A stretch of DNA of 64,000 nucleotides from Lacinutrix jangbogonensis (GTDB lineage Bacteria; Bacteroidota; Bacteroidia; Flavobacteriales; Flavobacteriaceae). The stretch covers positions 107,183 to 171,182 of the forward strand of contig NZ_JSWF01000033.1 in assembly GCF_000797445.1 (NCBI RefSeq), in the 5' to 3' direction. A program made the position numbers and the translations under genes. Below, piece after piece: positions 46,066 through 54,849 of this stretch; the first letter of the stretch is position 1; the number at the start of each line of letters is the position of its first letter. A model generated the notes under the pieces. It did no database searches and had not been told where the DNA came from. It saw only the letters and a program-made list of their open reading frames with translations.

Positions 46066-47373
46066 ATGTCTAGAGTTGAATTTAAAATGCCCAAATTGGG
46101 AGAGAGTATTACCGAAGCAGCCATAATTACATGGTTCAAAAATGTTGGGGATACTATAGAAGATGATGAAATGCTTTTAGAAGTTGCTACAGATAAAGTA
46201 GATTCTGAAGTGCCTTCAACAGTTTCTGGAGTTATAGAAGAAATTTTATACGAGGCTAATGCTGTTATTAAAATTGGAGATACAATTGCTATAATTAATA
46301 CAGATGGTCAAGTTTTAACTTCTAAAAAAGAAACTTCTAAAAGGGATACTAAATTACAACAAAAGAAAACTGAAAAGCCCAAAGCGTCTAAAAGGCCTAA
46401 GCCTAGTCCAGTTGCTTCTTCAGATCAATTTAGTGTATCAAATTCAAACACGTTCTTTTCGCCATTAATAATTAAAATAGCAAAAGAAAGTCATATTAGT
46501 TTTGAAGAATTAGCTAGAATTCCAGCGACAGGTCATGAAGGGCGTTTACGTAAAAGTGATGTCTTTCAGTATATAGAAGAGGGGAGACCATATAAATTTG
46601 CGCAACCAGTTGCTCAAAAAGATACTACAGCATATCGTATTCCGCAATTGAATTTTGATAAAGGAAAAGGCAAAGTGGTTGAGATGGATCGTATGCGTCT
46701 CATGATTGCAGACCATATGGTGTATTCAAAACATACATCACCACATGTTACAGCTTATGTCGAGGCCGATTTAACCAATATGGTAAATTGGAGAAATGCT
46801 AACAAAATTGCCTTTCAAGAAAAACATGGAGAACGTTTAACATTTACGCCTTTGTTTGTAGAAGCTGTAGCTAAAGCAGTAAAAGATTTTCCAAATATTA
46901 ATGCCTCTGTAGATGGCAAAAATATTATTATCAAAGAGCATATTAATATTGGTATGGCAACAGCCTTGCCTAGCGGTAATTTAATTGTTCCAGTAGTTAG
47001 AAATGCCGATACAAAAGACTTGAAAACTTTGGCAGGAAATGTAAATGAACTTGCAAATAAAGCGAGAGAGAATAATTTAAAAGCAGACGATATTCAAGGT
47101 AGTACATTTACAATTTCTAATGTTGGAACTTTCGGAAGCGTTATGGGAACTCCAATCATTAATCAGCCAGAAGTAGCAATTCTTGCTTTAGGAATCATAA
47201 AGAAACGTCCAGAAGTTATTACTACAGAAAAAGGTGATGAGATTGCCATTCGTAGTATGATGTATTTGTCATTATCTTTTGATCACAGAGTAGTTGATGG
47301 ATTTTTAGGCGGAAGTTTTGTGCGTCGCGTTGCAGATTATTTTGAGCAATTTGATGTTAATAGAAAAATATAA
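46066..47373 (+). CDS. 2-oxoacid dehydrogenase E2 (acyltransferase)
   Basis: A 435-residue E2 with one lipoyl domain (MPKLGESITEAAIITWFKNV; lipoyl Lys in LEVATDKVDSEVPS, about residue 44), a Lys/Pro/Ser linker, a small peripheral-subunit-binding domain (SPLIIKIAKESHISFEELAR) and the catalytic domain ending with LSFDHRVVDGFLGG. It transfers an acyl group from E1 to CoA in branched-chain or aromatic oxoacid complexes. It overlaps the paa transcript (2 bases after paaY), and E1 is encoded downstream; no E3 is in the window. Confidence 0.93.
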   Translation: MSRVEFKMPKLGESITEAAIITWFKNVGDTIEDDEMLLEVATDKVDSEVPSTVSGVIEEILYEANAVIKIGDTIAIINTDGQVLTSKKETSKRDTKLQQKKTEKPKASKRPKPSPVASSDQFSVSNSNTFFSPLIIKIAKESHISFEELARIPATGHEGRLRKSDVFQYIEEGRPYKFAQPVAQKDTTAYRIPQLNFDKGKGKVVEMDRMRLMIADHMVYSKHTSPHVTAYVEADLTNMVNWRNANKIAFQEKHGERLTFTPLFVEAVAKAVKDFPNINASVDGKNIIIKEHINIGMATALPSGNLIVPVVRNADTKDLKTLAGNVNELANKARENNLKADDIQGSTFTISNVGTFGSVMGTPIINQPEVAILALGIIKKRPEVITTEKGDEIAIRSMMYLSLSFDHRVVDGFLGGSFVRRVADYFEQFDVNRKI

Positions 47374-47380
47374 TTGAATT

Positions 47381-47445
47381 GTCATTCAGAGTGAAGCGAA
47401 GAATCTTATTTGAGGTTCCTGTGTCGTTTTTCTCTTCATAATGAC
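47381..47445 (+). repeat. family C repeat, copy 2 (E2-ilvE)
   Basis: Begins GTCATTCAGAGTGAAGCGAA and ends TCTTCATAATGAC, so the ends form a GTCATT/AATGAC inverted pair. It ends 14 bases before the aminotransferase ATG. Confidence 0.75.
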
Positions 47446-47459
47446 AAATAAATAAAAAT

Positions 47460-48527
47460 ATGAAACATAATATTTCAATATCCAAAGTCTCTCAATCTAA
47501 AGTTGAAAACATCGATTTCAACAACATTCCGTTAGGCACAACTTTCACAGACCACATGTTTATTTGTGATTTTGAAAACGGACAATGGAGCAATCCTAGA
47601 ATAGAACCTTTAGCATTAATACCAACGCATCCAGCAGCAATGGCATTGCATTATGGACAAGCGATTTTCGAGGGCATGAAAGCTACGGTTGATGGAGAAG
47701 GAAACCCAATGTTGTTTCGAGCGAATAAAAATGCAGCACGTTTAAATGCAAGTGCAGATAGAATGGGAATGCCAGATTTCCCTGAAGATCTATTTGTTGA
47801 AGGCTTAAAGCAATTAGTAGATTTAGAACGTAATTGGATTCCTCCAACAGATGGAAGTGCATTATACTTAAGGCCATTTATGTACGCAGATGAACCATTT
47901 ATTGGTATGCGAGCAGCAACACATTATAAGTTTATAATTATGGCTTCACCAGCAGGGCCATTTTTTAGTAAACGTATTAAATTATGGGCTGAGAAAGAAT
48001 ATATCCGTGCTGCCAATGGTGGAACGGGAGAGGCGAAAGCAGCAGGGAATTATGCAGCAGCCATTCGCCCTACAGAATTGGCAAAAGCAAAAGGTTACGA
48101 CCAAGTGTTGTGGTTAGATGCGGTTGAGCATAAGTATATTCAAGAAGTTGGAACCATGAATATTTTCTTCAAAATAGATGGAAAATTTGTTACACCTAAA
48201 CGCGATGGTTCTATTTTAGATGGCATTACTAGAATAAGTGTTATGGATGTTTTAAAAGATAAAGGTTACGAGGTTGTTGAACGTGCAATAACAATCGATG
48301 AGATAAAAGAAGCATCAGAAAAAGGTGTTCTAGAGGAAGCTTTTGGAACAGGTACTGCTGTTGGTATTGCTTATATTCAAGAGATTGGAGTTGGCGATGA
48401 AACAATTCATGTGTCTAATGAAAGTCCAGTAGGATTAGATGTCAACACTACTTTAAACGCGATTAAAACGGGTAAAATAGAAGACAAGTTTAGTTGGATA
48501 ATTAAAGTAAAAAAAGAGCTCGCTTAG
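47460..48527 (+). CDS. ilvE: branched-chain-type aminotransferase (class IV)
   Basis: A 355-residue fold-type IV PLP enzyme of the long IlvE type. ALHYGQAIFEGMKA at the start, the PLP Lys in GTGEAKAAGNYAAA, EVGTMNIFFKIDGK and GTGTAVGIAYI are family motifs. It interconverts branched-chain amino acids (perhaps also phenylalanine) and 2-oxoacids. Placement between E2 and E1 genes of an oxoacid dehydrogenase and behind paa genes is suggestive of a degradative role. Confidence 0.93.
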   Translation: MKHNISISKVSQSKVENIDFNNIPLGTTFTDHMFICDFENGQWSNPRIEPLALIPTHPAAMALHYGQAIFEGMKATVDGEGNPMLFRANKNAARLNASADRMGMPDFPEDLFVEGLKQLVDLERNWIPPTDGSALYLRPFMYADEPFIGMRAATHYKFIIMASPAGPFFSKRIKLWAEKEYIRAANGGTGEAKAAGNYAAAIRPTELAKAKGYDQVLWLDAVEHKYIQEVGTMNIFFKIDGKFVTPKRDGSILDGITRISVMDVLKDKGYEVVERAITIDEIKEASEKGVLEEAFGTGTAVGIAYIQEIGVGDETIHVSNESPVGLDVNTTLNAIKTGKIEDKFSWIIKVKKELA

Positions 48528-48534
48528 AATAATT

Positions 48535-48612
48535 TGGGCGTTACCTGAAGGTCGGGCTTTCGGCAGTCGCTATCTGCGAGGAGCTTCAACAAAGCCTCAA
48601 TCCCTACCGCAG
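48535..48612 (+). repeat. family D GC-richer intergenic repeat (ilvE-E1)
   Basis: GGGCGTTACC, GGTCGGGCTTTC and AATCCCTACCGC follow in the order known to me from a recurrent flavobacterial intergenic repeat of the form GGGCGT...CGGGCT...CCCTAACGC. It is clearly richer in GC than the flanks. It is followed by a CTCGT-ATTG-ACGAG hairpin (48642-48655). Confidence 0.55.
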
Positions 48613-48660
48613 AAGTAACCCTCTAAGAATAAATAATGTCGCTCGTATTGACGAGAGTTT

Positions 48661-48733
48661 GTCATTCCTGCGCAGGTAGGAATCCACAATGGACGAGAAT
48701 TAATAAATAGATTCCTGTGTACACAGGAATGAC
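48661..48733. repeat. family A inverted pair, copies 5 and 6, before E1
   Basis: GTCATTCCTG-CGCAGG-TAGGAATCC at 48661-48685 and, in the opposite orientation, ATTCCTGTGT-ACACAGGAAT-GAC at 48711-48733. The second is a perfect 10-base-armed palindrome. It ends about 5 bases before the E1 ATG (48738), so the element could shape the ribosome site. Confidence 0.8.
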
Positions 48734-48737
48734 AAGT

Positions 48738-50789
48738 ATGGAAAAAAGCATTTTAGAAAAAGGATTTTCAAAACTCTGCACAGCAAAAGCTATGACAGAA
48801 TTATACGAAGCTAATTTTAAACAAGTTTCAAAATACGTTCATGCCACATCAAGAGGTCATGAAGCGATTCAAATAGCTTTAGGTTTGCAATTATTACCTC
48901 AAGATTATGCCTTTCCTTACTATAGAGACGATGCTATGTTATTATCATTTGGTTTAGAACCTTATGATTTGATGTTGCAATTATTAGCAAAAAAAGCCGA
49001 TCCGTTTTCTGGAGGAAGAACTTACTATTGCCACCCAAGTTTAAAAGACGATGATAAGCCAAAAATTCCACACCAATCCTCAGCAACAGGAATGCAAGCT
49101 ATTCCTGCAACCGGAGTTGCCATGGGAATGCAGTATAAAGAATTACAGGGTTTAGATGACAAAGCACTTAAAGATTTGCCTTTTGTGGTATGCTCTTTAG
49201 GAGACGCATCTGTAACCGAAGGAGAAATAGCAGAAGCCTTCCAAATGGCAGCTTTAAAACAGATGCCAATTTTGTATTTAGTACAAGATAATGGTTGGGA
49301 TATTTCAGCAAATGCAGCAGAAACCAGAGCGCAAAATGCTTTTGAATATTCACAAGGTTTTCATGGTTTAGATGCGATTTCAATTGATGGTGCAAACTTT
49401 ACGGAAAGTTATGAAGCCATAGAAAAAGTGATCCATACTATTAGAACAGAACGTCGCCCATTTTTAGTTCACGCTAAAGTGCCATTATTAAACCATCATA
49501 CCTCTGGTGTAAGAATGGAATGGTATCGCGATGATCTGGAAGAAGCACGTTCACGAGATCCCTATCCAGTTATTAGGCAACAATTACTAGATGCTGGTTT
49601 TTCTGAACAACAGATTTTAGATATTGAAAATTCCGCGAAAGCGAAAGTGCAATCAGATTTCGGAAAAGCTTTAAAACAAGAAGAACCAAAGCCTGAAGAT
49701 TTATTCACGCACGATTTTGCACCAACACCAATTACAGAAGAAAAAGGAACTCGTGCGCCAGTAGGCGCAGATAAAGTAGTCATGGTAGATTGCGCCTTAT
49801 TTGCTGTAGAAGAATTAATGAAAAAACATAAAGAATGTTTGCTCTACGGACAAGATGTTGGAGGACGACTTGGTGGTGTGTTTAGAGAAGCAGCAACCTT
49901 AGCTCAAAAATTTGGAGACGATCGTGTTTTTAATACACCAATTCAAGAAGCCTTTATTGTAGGTTCAACTGTTGGTATGAGTGCTGTTGGATTAAAACCT
50001 ATTGTTGAGGTTCAGTTTGCAGATTATATTTGGCCTGGCTTAAATCAATTATTTACAGAAGTGAGTAGAAGCTGTTATTTAAGTAACGGTAAATGGCCAG
50101 TAAGCATGATTCTACGTGTGCCAATTGGTGCTTATGGAAGTGGAGGACCTTATCATTCATCTTCTGTAGAAAGTGTAATTACTAATATTAGAGGTGTTAA
50201 AATTGCGTATCCAAGTAATGGAGCCGATTTAAAAGGCTTGATGAAAGCTGCTTACTACGATCCAAATCCAGTAGTTATTTTAGAACATAAAGGTTTGTAT
50301 TGGTCTAAAGTGCCAGGAACTCAAGGTGCAACATCTGTTGAGCCAAGTGAAGATTATGTTTTACCTTTTGGTAAGGCTTGGGTGCTTCAAGAAATATGGA
50401 AACAAGAAAATGTTGAAACTTTAACCATTGTAACCTATGGAATGGGAGTGCATTGGGCTATGAATGCTTCCGAAGAATTAGGAATGCAAGATCAAATAGA
50501 GGTTATCGATTTACGTACATTATTTCCTTTGGATGACGACACGATTATGAAATCTGTTAAGAAAACAGGAAAATGTTTAGTAGTGACAGAAGAACCTTCA
50601 AATAATAGCTTTGCTAGAGCTTTAGCTGGAAAAATTCAGGAAGAATGCTTTAAATATTTAGATGCTCCAGTAATGACCATTGGTAGTGAGAATATGCCGG
50701 CAATACCATTAAATTCAACTTTAGAACAAACAATGATTCCTTCAACTAAAAAAGTACAGGATAAAATAGAAAGTTTGCTTAATTACTAG
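48738..50789 (+). CDS. 2-oxoacid dehydrogenase E1, fused alpha and beta subunits
   Basis: A 683-residue thiamine-diphosphate enzyme. The alpha part (about 1-325) has RGHEAIQIALGLQL, FPYYRDDAMLL and the ThDP motif LGDASVTEGE...QDNGWDIS. The beta part (about 345-683) has LYGQDVGGRLGGVF, NTPIQEAFIVGSTVGMSA and VEVQFADYIWPG. Such a fused E1 is common in Bacteroidetes for branched-chain oxoacids. The frame is open to a GTG at 48717 inside repeat A6, but MEKSILEKGF at 48738 is the natural start. Confidence 0.94.
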   Translation: MEKSILEKGFSKLCTAKAMTELYEANFKQVSKYVHATSRGHEAIQIALGLQLLPQDYAFPYYRDDAMLLSFGLEPYDLMLQLLAKKADPFSGGRTYYCHPSLKDDDKPKIPHQSSATGMQAIPATGVAMGMQYKELQGLDDKALKDLPFVVCSLGDASVTEGEIAEAFQMAALKQMPILYLVQDNGWDISANAAETRAQNAFEYSQGFHGLDAISIDGANFTESYEAIEKVIHTIRTERRPFLVHAKVPLLNHHTSGVRMEWYRDDLEEARSRDPYPVIRQQLLDAGFSEQQILDIENSAKAKVQSDFGKALKQEEPKPEDLFTHDFAPTPITEEKGTRAPVGADKVVMVDCALFAVEELMKKHKECLLYGQDVGGRLGGVFREAATLAQKFGDDRVFNTPIQEAFIVGSTVGMSAVGLKPIVEVQFADYIWPGLNQLFTEVSRSCYLSNGKWPVSMILRVPIGAYGSGGPYHSSSVESVITNIRGVKIAYPSNGADLKGLMKAAYYDPNPVVILEHKGLYWSKVPGTQGATSVEPSEDYVLPFGKAWVLQEIWKQENVETLTIVTYGMGVHWAMNASEELGMQDQIEVIDLRTLFPLDDDTIMKSVKKTGKCLVVTEEPSNNSFARALAGKIQEECFKYLDAPVMTIGSENMPAIPLNSTLEQTMIPSTKKVQDKIESLLNY

Positions 50790-50822
50790 TCTTTTGTATC
50801 TTACGTCAAATAAAAATATTTT

Positions 50823-51926
50823 ATGTATACAAGACGAATATTTCCAGTAGCAGGTGTTATTAAATGGACACGAAGGCATATTTTTTTATTTCTCATATTA
50901 GCAACAATTCCTGTCATCTTATTTGATGTTGTTGGATTGAAATGGTTGCATGTGCCTTGGTTGCCATTAGGTGTTTTAGGTACAGCAGTAGCGTTTATGG
51001 TGAGTTTTAAAAATAATGCCTCTTATGATCGTCTTTGGGAAGCGCGTAAAATATGGGGCGGTATTGTTAATGCCTCTCGTACTTGGACTATTATGGTTAG
51101 AGACTTTATTAATAATGACCATAGTAAAGAAAAGCTTTCCGAAACCGAATTATTTGGTATTCATAGAGAATTGGTGCATAGGCATATCGCTTGGTTAACA
51201 GCATTGCGTTATCAAATGCGTGCCGACAAACCATGGGAGCAACATGTGAAAGACCAAAAGTCTAATCAGGAATTTAAAGAATCAAATTACCTTGTTTGCG
51301 AAGACACTATTCCAATTAAAGACGCCATTAATGGTTACATTTCCGAAGAAGAATATAATACTATTTTTGCTAAAGGAAATAAGGCGTCACAATTATTAGG
51401 TGTACAATCTAAAAGACTTAAGACGCTAATGCAGGAAGGTTTGATTGAAGATTTTAGGCACATGGAAATGGTGAATGTGCTAAAAGAGTTTTATACACTT
51501 CAAGGTAAAAGTGAACGTATTAAAAACTTTCCTTACCCAAGACAATTTGCAACATTGAATTATATGTTTGTTTGGGTTTTTATCATTCTTTTACCTTTTG
51601 GCATCATGGGAGGTTTTGAAGCCATTGGTGAGCATATTATTGGAGATTTAGAAAACCATAAATCTCATACTTCTACGTTACACCATATTCAACAGTTTAT
51701 TGCACATCATTTTGTGTGGTTTTCAATACCATTTAGTGCATTATTAGCATGGGTGTTTCATACTATGGAAGTTATTGGTGAAAGTACAGAGAATCCATTT
51801 GAAGGCGGTCCAAACGATGTGCCAATTACAGATATGAGTCGTGGAATTGAAATAGATATTAGACAGCTTATTGACGATACAGATATACCAGAACCTTATG
51901 TTTGGAACAATGATATTGTGATGTAA
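50823..51926 (+). CDS. bestrophin-family membrane channel
   Basis: A 367-residue bestrophin-like protein (anion channel family in the inner membrane). GVIKWTRRHIFLFLILA, VAFMVSFKNNASYDRLWEAR and WGGIVNASRTW are the typical first half; FPYPRQFATLNYMFVWVFII, then a second transmembrane pair and ENPFEGGPNDVPITDMSR at the end match the C-terminal calcium-clasp region of bacterial homologues. It lies 33 bases after E1 and may be the last gene of that transcript, though it has no metabolic link. Confidence 0.93.
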   Translation: MYTRRIFPVAGVIKWTRRHIFLFLILATIPVILFDVVGLKWLHVPWLPLGVLGTAVAFMVSFKNNASYDRLWEARKIWGGIVNASRTWTIMVRDFINNDHSKEKLSETELFGIHRELVHRHIAWLTALRYQMRADKPWEQHVKDQKSNQEFKESNYLVCEDTIPIKDAINGYISEEEYNTIFAKGNKASQLLGVQSKRLKTLMQEGLIEDFRHMEMVNVLKEFYTLQGKSERIKNFPYPRQFATLNYMFVWVFIILLPFGIMGGFEAIGEHIIGDLENHKSHTSTLHHIQQFIAHHFVWFSIPFSALLAWVFHTMEVIGESTENPFEGGPNDVPITDMSRGIEIDIRQLIDDTDIPEPYVWNNDIVM

Positions 51927-51966
51927 TTATAAGTTGTAATTGTTATCTAAATTTTTTTTTTGTATT

Positions 51967-52518
51967 TTATTGTTCCATTTCTGGAGGATATTTGGTCATA
52001 ATCTCAGCAACAAATGTTCTAATTCTTTCCTCTCTTTTGTCAACACTAGAAGATGTGTTTAGATAACCAGAACCTTTTCCTTGCCATACCAATTCTTTCT
52101 TTTTAGCATCGATTAAGTCAATGTAAAGGCTGCCTTCTGTCGTGGTACTTATGTTGCTATTAAAGTTGTTTCCCATGTAAGGGCTCCATCCCCAACCATA
52201 GCCATAACCACCAAAACCATTGTTCCAAACATTAACTTCTTGTCTTTCTTTAGTAAAAATACTTACTAGTAAATCTGGGTTTTTAGATTTTGTAAAGCCT
52301 TTTGCTAGCATTTCTGTTTCAATAGCACGAAGAATTCTACGTTTGTCTAAATCACTAATTTCTGCTTTGTCTATTCCTGTTTTAAAAAACGCAAAGGTTT
52401 TATAGGAATCAAAATCTGCGCTTTTATCGTAGTCTGAAGCTACACGAACCGAAGTACAAGAGCTTACAATCATTAAAAGCATTAATAAGGGTAGCGTTTT
52501 TTTTACAATTTTTCTCAT
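51967..52518 (-). CDS. DUF4136 lipoprotein
   Basis: A 183-residue lipoprotein: MLLMIVSSCTSVRVASDYD with the lipidated Cys at about residue 22. The DUF4136 domain is visible in FDSYKTFAFFKTGID, DKRRILRAIETEMLAKGF and PDLLVSIFTKERQEV, followed by an Asn/Gly/Tyr-rich loop (GFGGYGYGWGWSPYMGNN) and the end IDLIDAKKKELVWQGKGSGY. Function unknown; envelope lipoprotein. It is 18 bases behind hutU on the same strand and could be co-transcribed. Confidence 0.88.
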   Translation of the reverse strand: MRKIVKKTLPLLMLLMIVSSCTSVRVASDYDKSADFDSYKTFAFFKTGIDKAEISDLDKRRILRAIETEMLAKGFTKSKNPDLLVSIFTKERQEVNVWNNGFGGYGYGWGWSPYMGNNFNSNISTTTEGSLYIDLIDAKKKELVWQGKGSGYLNTSSSVDKREERIRTFVAEIMTKYPPEMEQ

Positions 52519-52536
52519 AGTATAATTTGTTAATGG

Positions 52537-54522
52537 TTATAACGAATCTATTATAGCATCATCAACGTTATTTGGCAATGTTACTTTTAAATTAGGTTCA
52601 ATTTCCATAGCACGTTTTATTGCGAAAACTGCGCCTTCGTTTCTTGCCCAACTTCTTCTAGATATACCATTATTAACATCCCAGAATAACATGGATTTTA
52701 AGCGTTTTGAAGCTTCTTTACTACCATCAAGAACCATACCAAATCCACCGTTTGTAACTTCTCCCCAACCCACTCCACCACCATTGTGGATACTTACCCA
52801 AGTAGCACCGCGAAAGCTGTCTCCAATAACATTTTGGATTGCCATATCTGCTGTAAAGCGAGAGCCATCGTAAATATTACTGGTTTCTCGGTAAGGAGAA
52901 TCTGTACCGGATACGTCGTGATGATCGCGACCTAAAATAATAGTTTCAATCTCTCCTTTAGCTATGGCTTGATTGAAAGCTTCTGCTATTTTTGCTCTAC
53001 CTTCAGCATCTGCATATAATATTCTGGCTTGAGAACCGACTACCAATTTATTTTCTTGTGCGCCTTTTATCCATTGGATATTGTCGGCCATTTGTTGCTG
53101 GATTTCCTCTGGAGAGTTCTTTTTTATTTCTTCTAAAACAGCGCAAGCAAGAGCATCAGTTTTTGCTAAATCTTCTGGATTCCCAGAAGCACAAACCCAA
53201 CGGAAAGGTCCAAACCCATAATCGAAACACATAGGTCCCATAATATCTTGTACATAACTTGAGTACTTAAAATCGATACCATTTTCTGCCATAATATCTG
53301 CTCCAGCTCTTGAGGCTTCTAATAAGAAAGCATTTCCATAGTCAAAAAAGTAAGTACCTTTAGCTGTGTGCTTATTAATAGCATCAGCATGTTTGCGAAG
53401 TGTTTTCTGAACTTCTATTTTGAATTGCTCAGGATTATTAGCCATCATTTCATTCGCATTTTCAAACGATAAGCCTGTTGGGTAATAACCTCCAGCCCAA
53501 GGATTATGAAGTGAGGTCTGGTCGCTACCTAAATCTATATGAACATTTGCTTTATCAAAGGTTTCCCAAACATCTACTATGTTTCCTAAATAGGCTATTG
53601 AAATAGTTTCTTTTTTAGCTTGTGCTTTATTTACACGTATAACTAATTCATCTAAATCAGTAATCTTTTCATCTATCCAACCTTGATCTAGACGTACCTG
53701 AGTTATTTTCGGATTCACTTCTGCGCAAACAGTAATGCAGCCAGCGATATTTCCTGCTTTTGGTTGTGCTCCAGACATTCCTCCTAACCCAGAAGTAACA
53801 AATAAGCCACCTTTTGGATCTTTTTTTATTTTTCTGAAGGCATTCAAAACCGTAATCGTTGTGCCATGAACAATACCTTGAGGCCCAATATACATGTAGC
53901 TACCTGCTGTCATTTGTCCATATTGTGTAACACCTAAAGCATTAAATTTCTCCCAATCGTCAGGTTTAGAATAGTTAGGAATCATCATGCCATTAGTAAC
54001 CACAACTCTTGGTGCTTCTTTATGCGAAGGAAATAAGCCCATGGGATGTCCAGAATACATTGTTAATGTTTGTTCGTCGTTCATCTCTGCCAAATATTTC
54101 ATTGTTAAACGGTATTGAGCCCAATTAGAGAATACACCACCATTGCCCCCATAGGTAATGAGTTCGTGTGGATGTTGTGCTACATCATAATCTAAATTAT
54201 TCTGAATCATTAACATAATCGCAGCAGCTTGTTTAGAATTTGCTGGATACTCGTTTATTGGTCTAGCATACATTTTGTAGTCTGGACGTAGGCGATACAT
54301 GTAAATTCTGCCATAGGTATCTAATTCATTTTTAAACTCTTTAATTAGTACGTTATGGTGCTTTCGGTCGAAATATCTCAGGGCATTACGTAAGGCTAGT
54401 TTTTCTTCTTCTTTAGAAAGAATAGCTTTTCGTTTTGGTGCGTGATTTATGTCTTTTTCGTATGTTTTAGGTTCAGGTAATTTTTCTGGTATACCTTCTA
54501 ATATTTGCTCTTTAAATGTCAT
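52537..54522 (-). CDS. hutU: urocanate hydratase
   Basis: A 661-residue urocanase (histidine degradation, urocanate to imidazolonepropionate), with NAD-binding GGMSGAQPKAGNIAG, TYGGNGGVFSNWAQ, GPQGIVHGTTITVLNA, GRDHHDVSGTDSPYRET and the active-site region FGPFRWVCASGNPEDL. It is the longer Bacteroidetes form (the Pseudomonas enzyme has about 557). The frame extends upstream to 54612, but that overlaps the DUF5522 gene; the ATG at 54522 gives MTFKEQILEG. No other hut gene is in the window. Confidence 0.94.
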   Translation of the reverse strand: MTFKEQILEGIPEKLPEPKTYEKDINHAPKRKAILSKEEEKLALRNALRYFDRKHHNVLIKEFKNELDTYGRIYMYRLRPDYKMYARPINEYPANSKQAAAIMLMIQNNLDYDVAQHPHELITYGGNGGVFSNWAQYRLTMKYLAEMNDEQTLTMYSGHPMGLFPSHKEAPRVVVTNGMMIPNYSKPDDWEKFNALGVTQYGQMTAGSYMYIGPQGIVHGTTITVLNAFRKIKKDPKGGLFVTSGLGGMSGAQPKAGNIAGCITVCAEVNPKITQVRLDQGWIDEKITDLDELVIRVNKAQAKKETISIAYLGNIVDVWETFDKANVHIDLGSDQTSLHNPWAGGYYPTGLSFENANEMMANNPEQFKIEVQKTLRKHADAINKHTAKGTYFFDYGNAFLLEASRAGADIMAENGIDFKYSSYVQDIMGPMCFDYGFGPFRWVCASGNPEDLAKTDALACAVLEEIKKNSPEEIQQQMADNIQWIKGAQENKLVVGSQARILYADAEGRAKIAEAFNQAIAKGEIETIILGRDHHDVSGTDSPYRETSNIYDGSRFTADMAIQNVIGDSFRGATWVSIHNGGGVGWGEVTNGGFGMVLDGSKEASKRLKSMLFWDVNNGISRRSWARNEGAVFAIKRAMEIEPNLKVTLPNNVDDAIIDSL

Positions 54523-54544
54523 ATGATCTATTGACTTTGTTTTT

Positions 54545-54700
54545 TTATTGTATTTTTTTCTTATTAAATCCATAAGGACAATGTCTGCAACCGCTTTCAC
54601 AACAATAACCACGTTTTAAGTGGTATTGTTCTGTAAAGCATCGATAACCTTCTGGTGTTAAGTAATAGTCGCCTTCTTCTATTGGTACAAATGTCTTCAT
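54545..54700 (-). CDS. DUF5522 small Cys-rich protein
   Basis: A 51-residue protein not easily found because of its size: MKTFVPIEEGDYYLTPEGYR, then FTEQYHLKRGYCCESG and CRHCPYGFNKKKIQ. The segment with three to four cysteines, CC-x3-C-x2-C-P-Y-G-F, is the DUF5522 signature and looks like a small metal site. It ends 22 bases before the hutU start and is read in a different frame from the spurious hutU extension. Probably co-transcribed with hutU from the promoter at 54807. Confidence 0.85.
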   Translation of the reverse strand: MKTFVPIEEGDYYLTPEGYRCFTEQYHLKRGYCCESGCRHCPYGFNKKKIQ

Positions 54701-54806
54701 ACTTAATATTAACTTTTTCTTAAAATAATCGTAATGATTATGTGTCTTTTTTTTGTCTTCTTTAATAAATAATTTGAGTAAACATATTAAGATAGACTTA
54801 ATATTA

Positions 54807-54814
54807 CAAAGATA
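54807..54814 (-). promoter_or_regulatory. -7 promoter box for the DUF5522-hutU unit
   Basis: Reverse strand TATCTTTG (plus strand CAAAGATA) is a consensus TAnnTTTG box, giving a transcript start near 54800 and a leader of about 100 bases before 54700. The divergent gene at 54850 lies on the other side. Confidence 0.6.
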
Positions 54815-54849
54815 ATGTAAATTGGAGTGATTTTTGAAACCTTCATTTT

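Noticed and set aside
33116..50789. CRISPR array from the repeats in the paa region
   Set aside because: The repeats belong to several families, are not evenly spaced and have genes, not spacers, between them.
54523..54612. 30-codon N-terminal extension of hutU
   Set aside because: It overlaps the DUF5522 gene in another frame and has no urocanase character; the ATG at 54522 fits the family.
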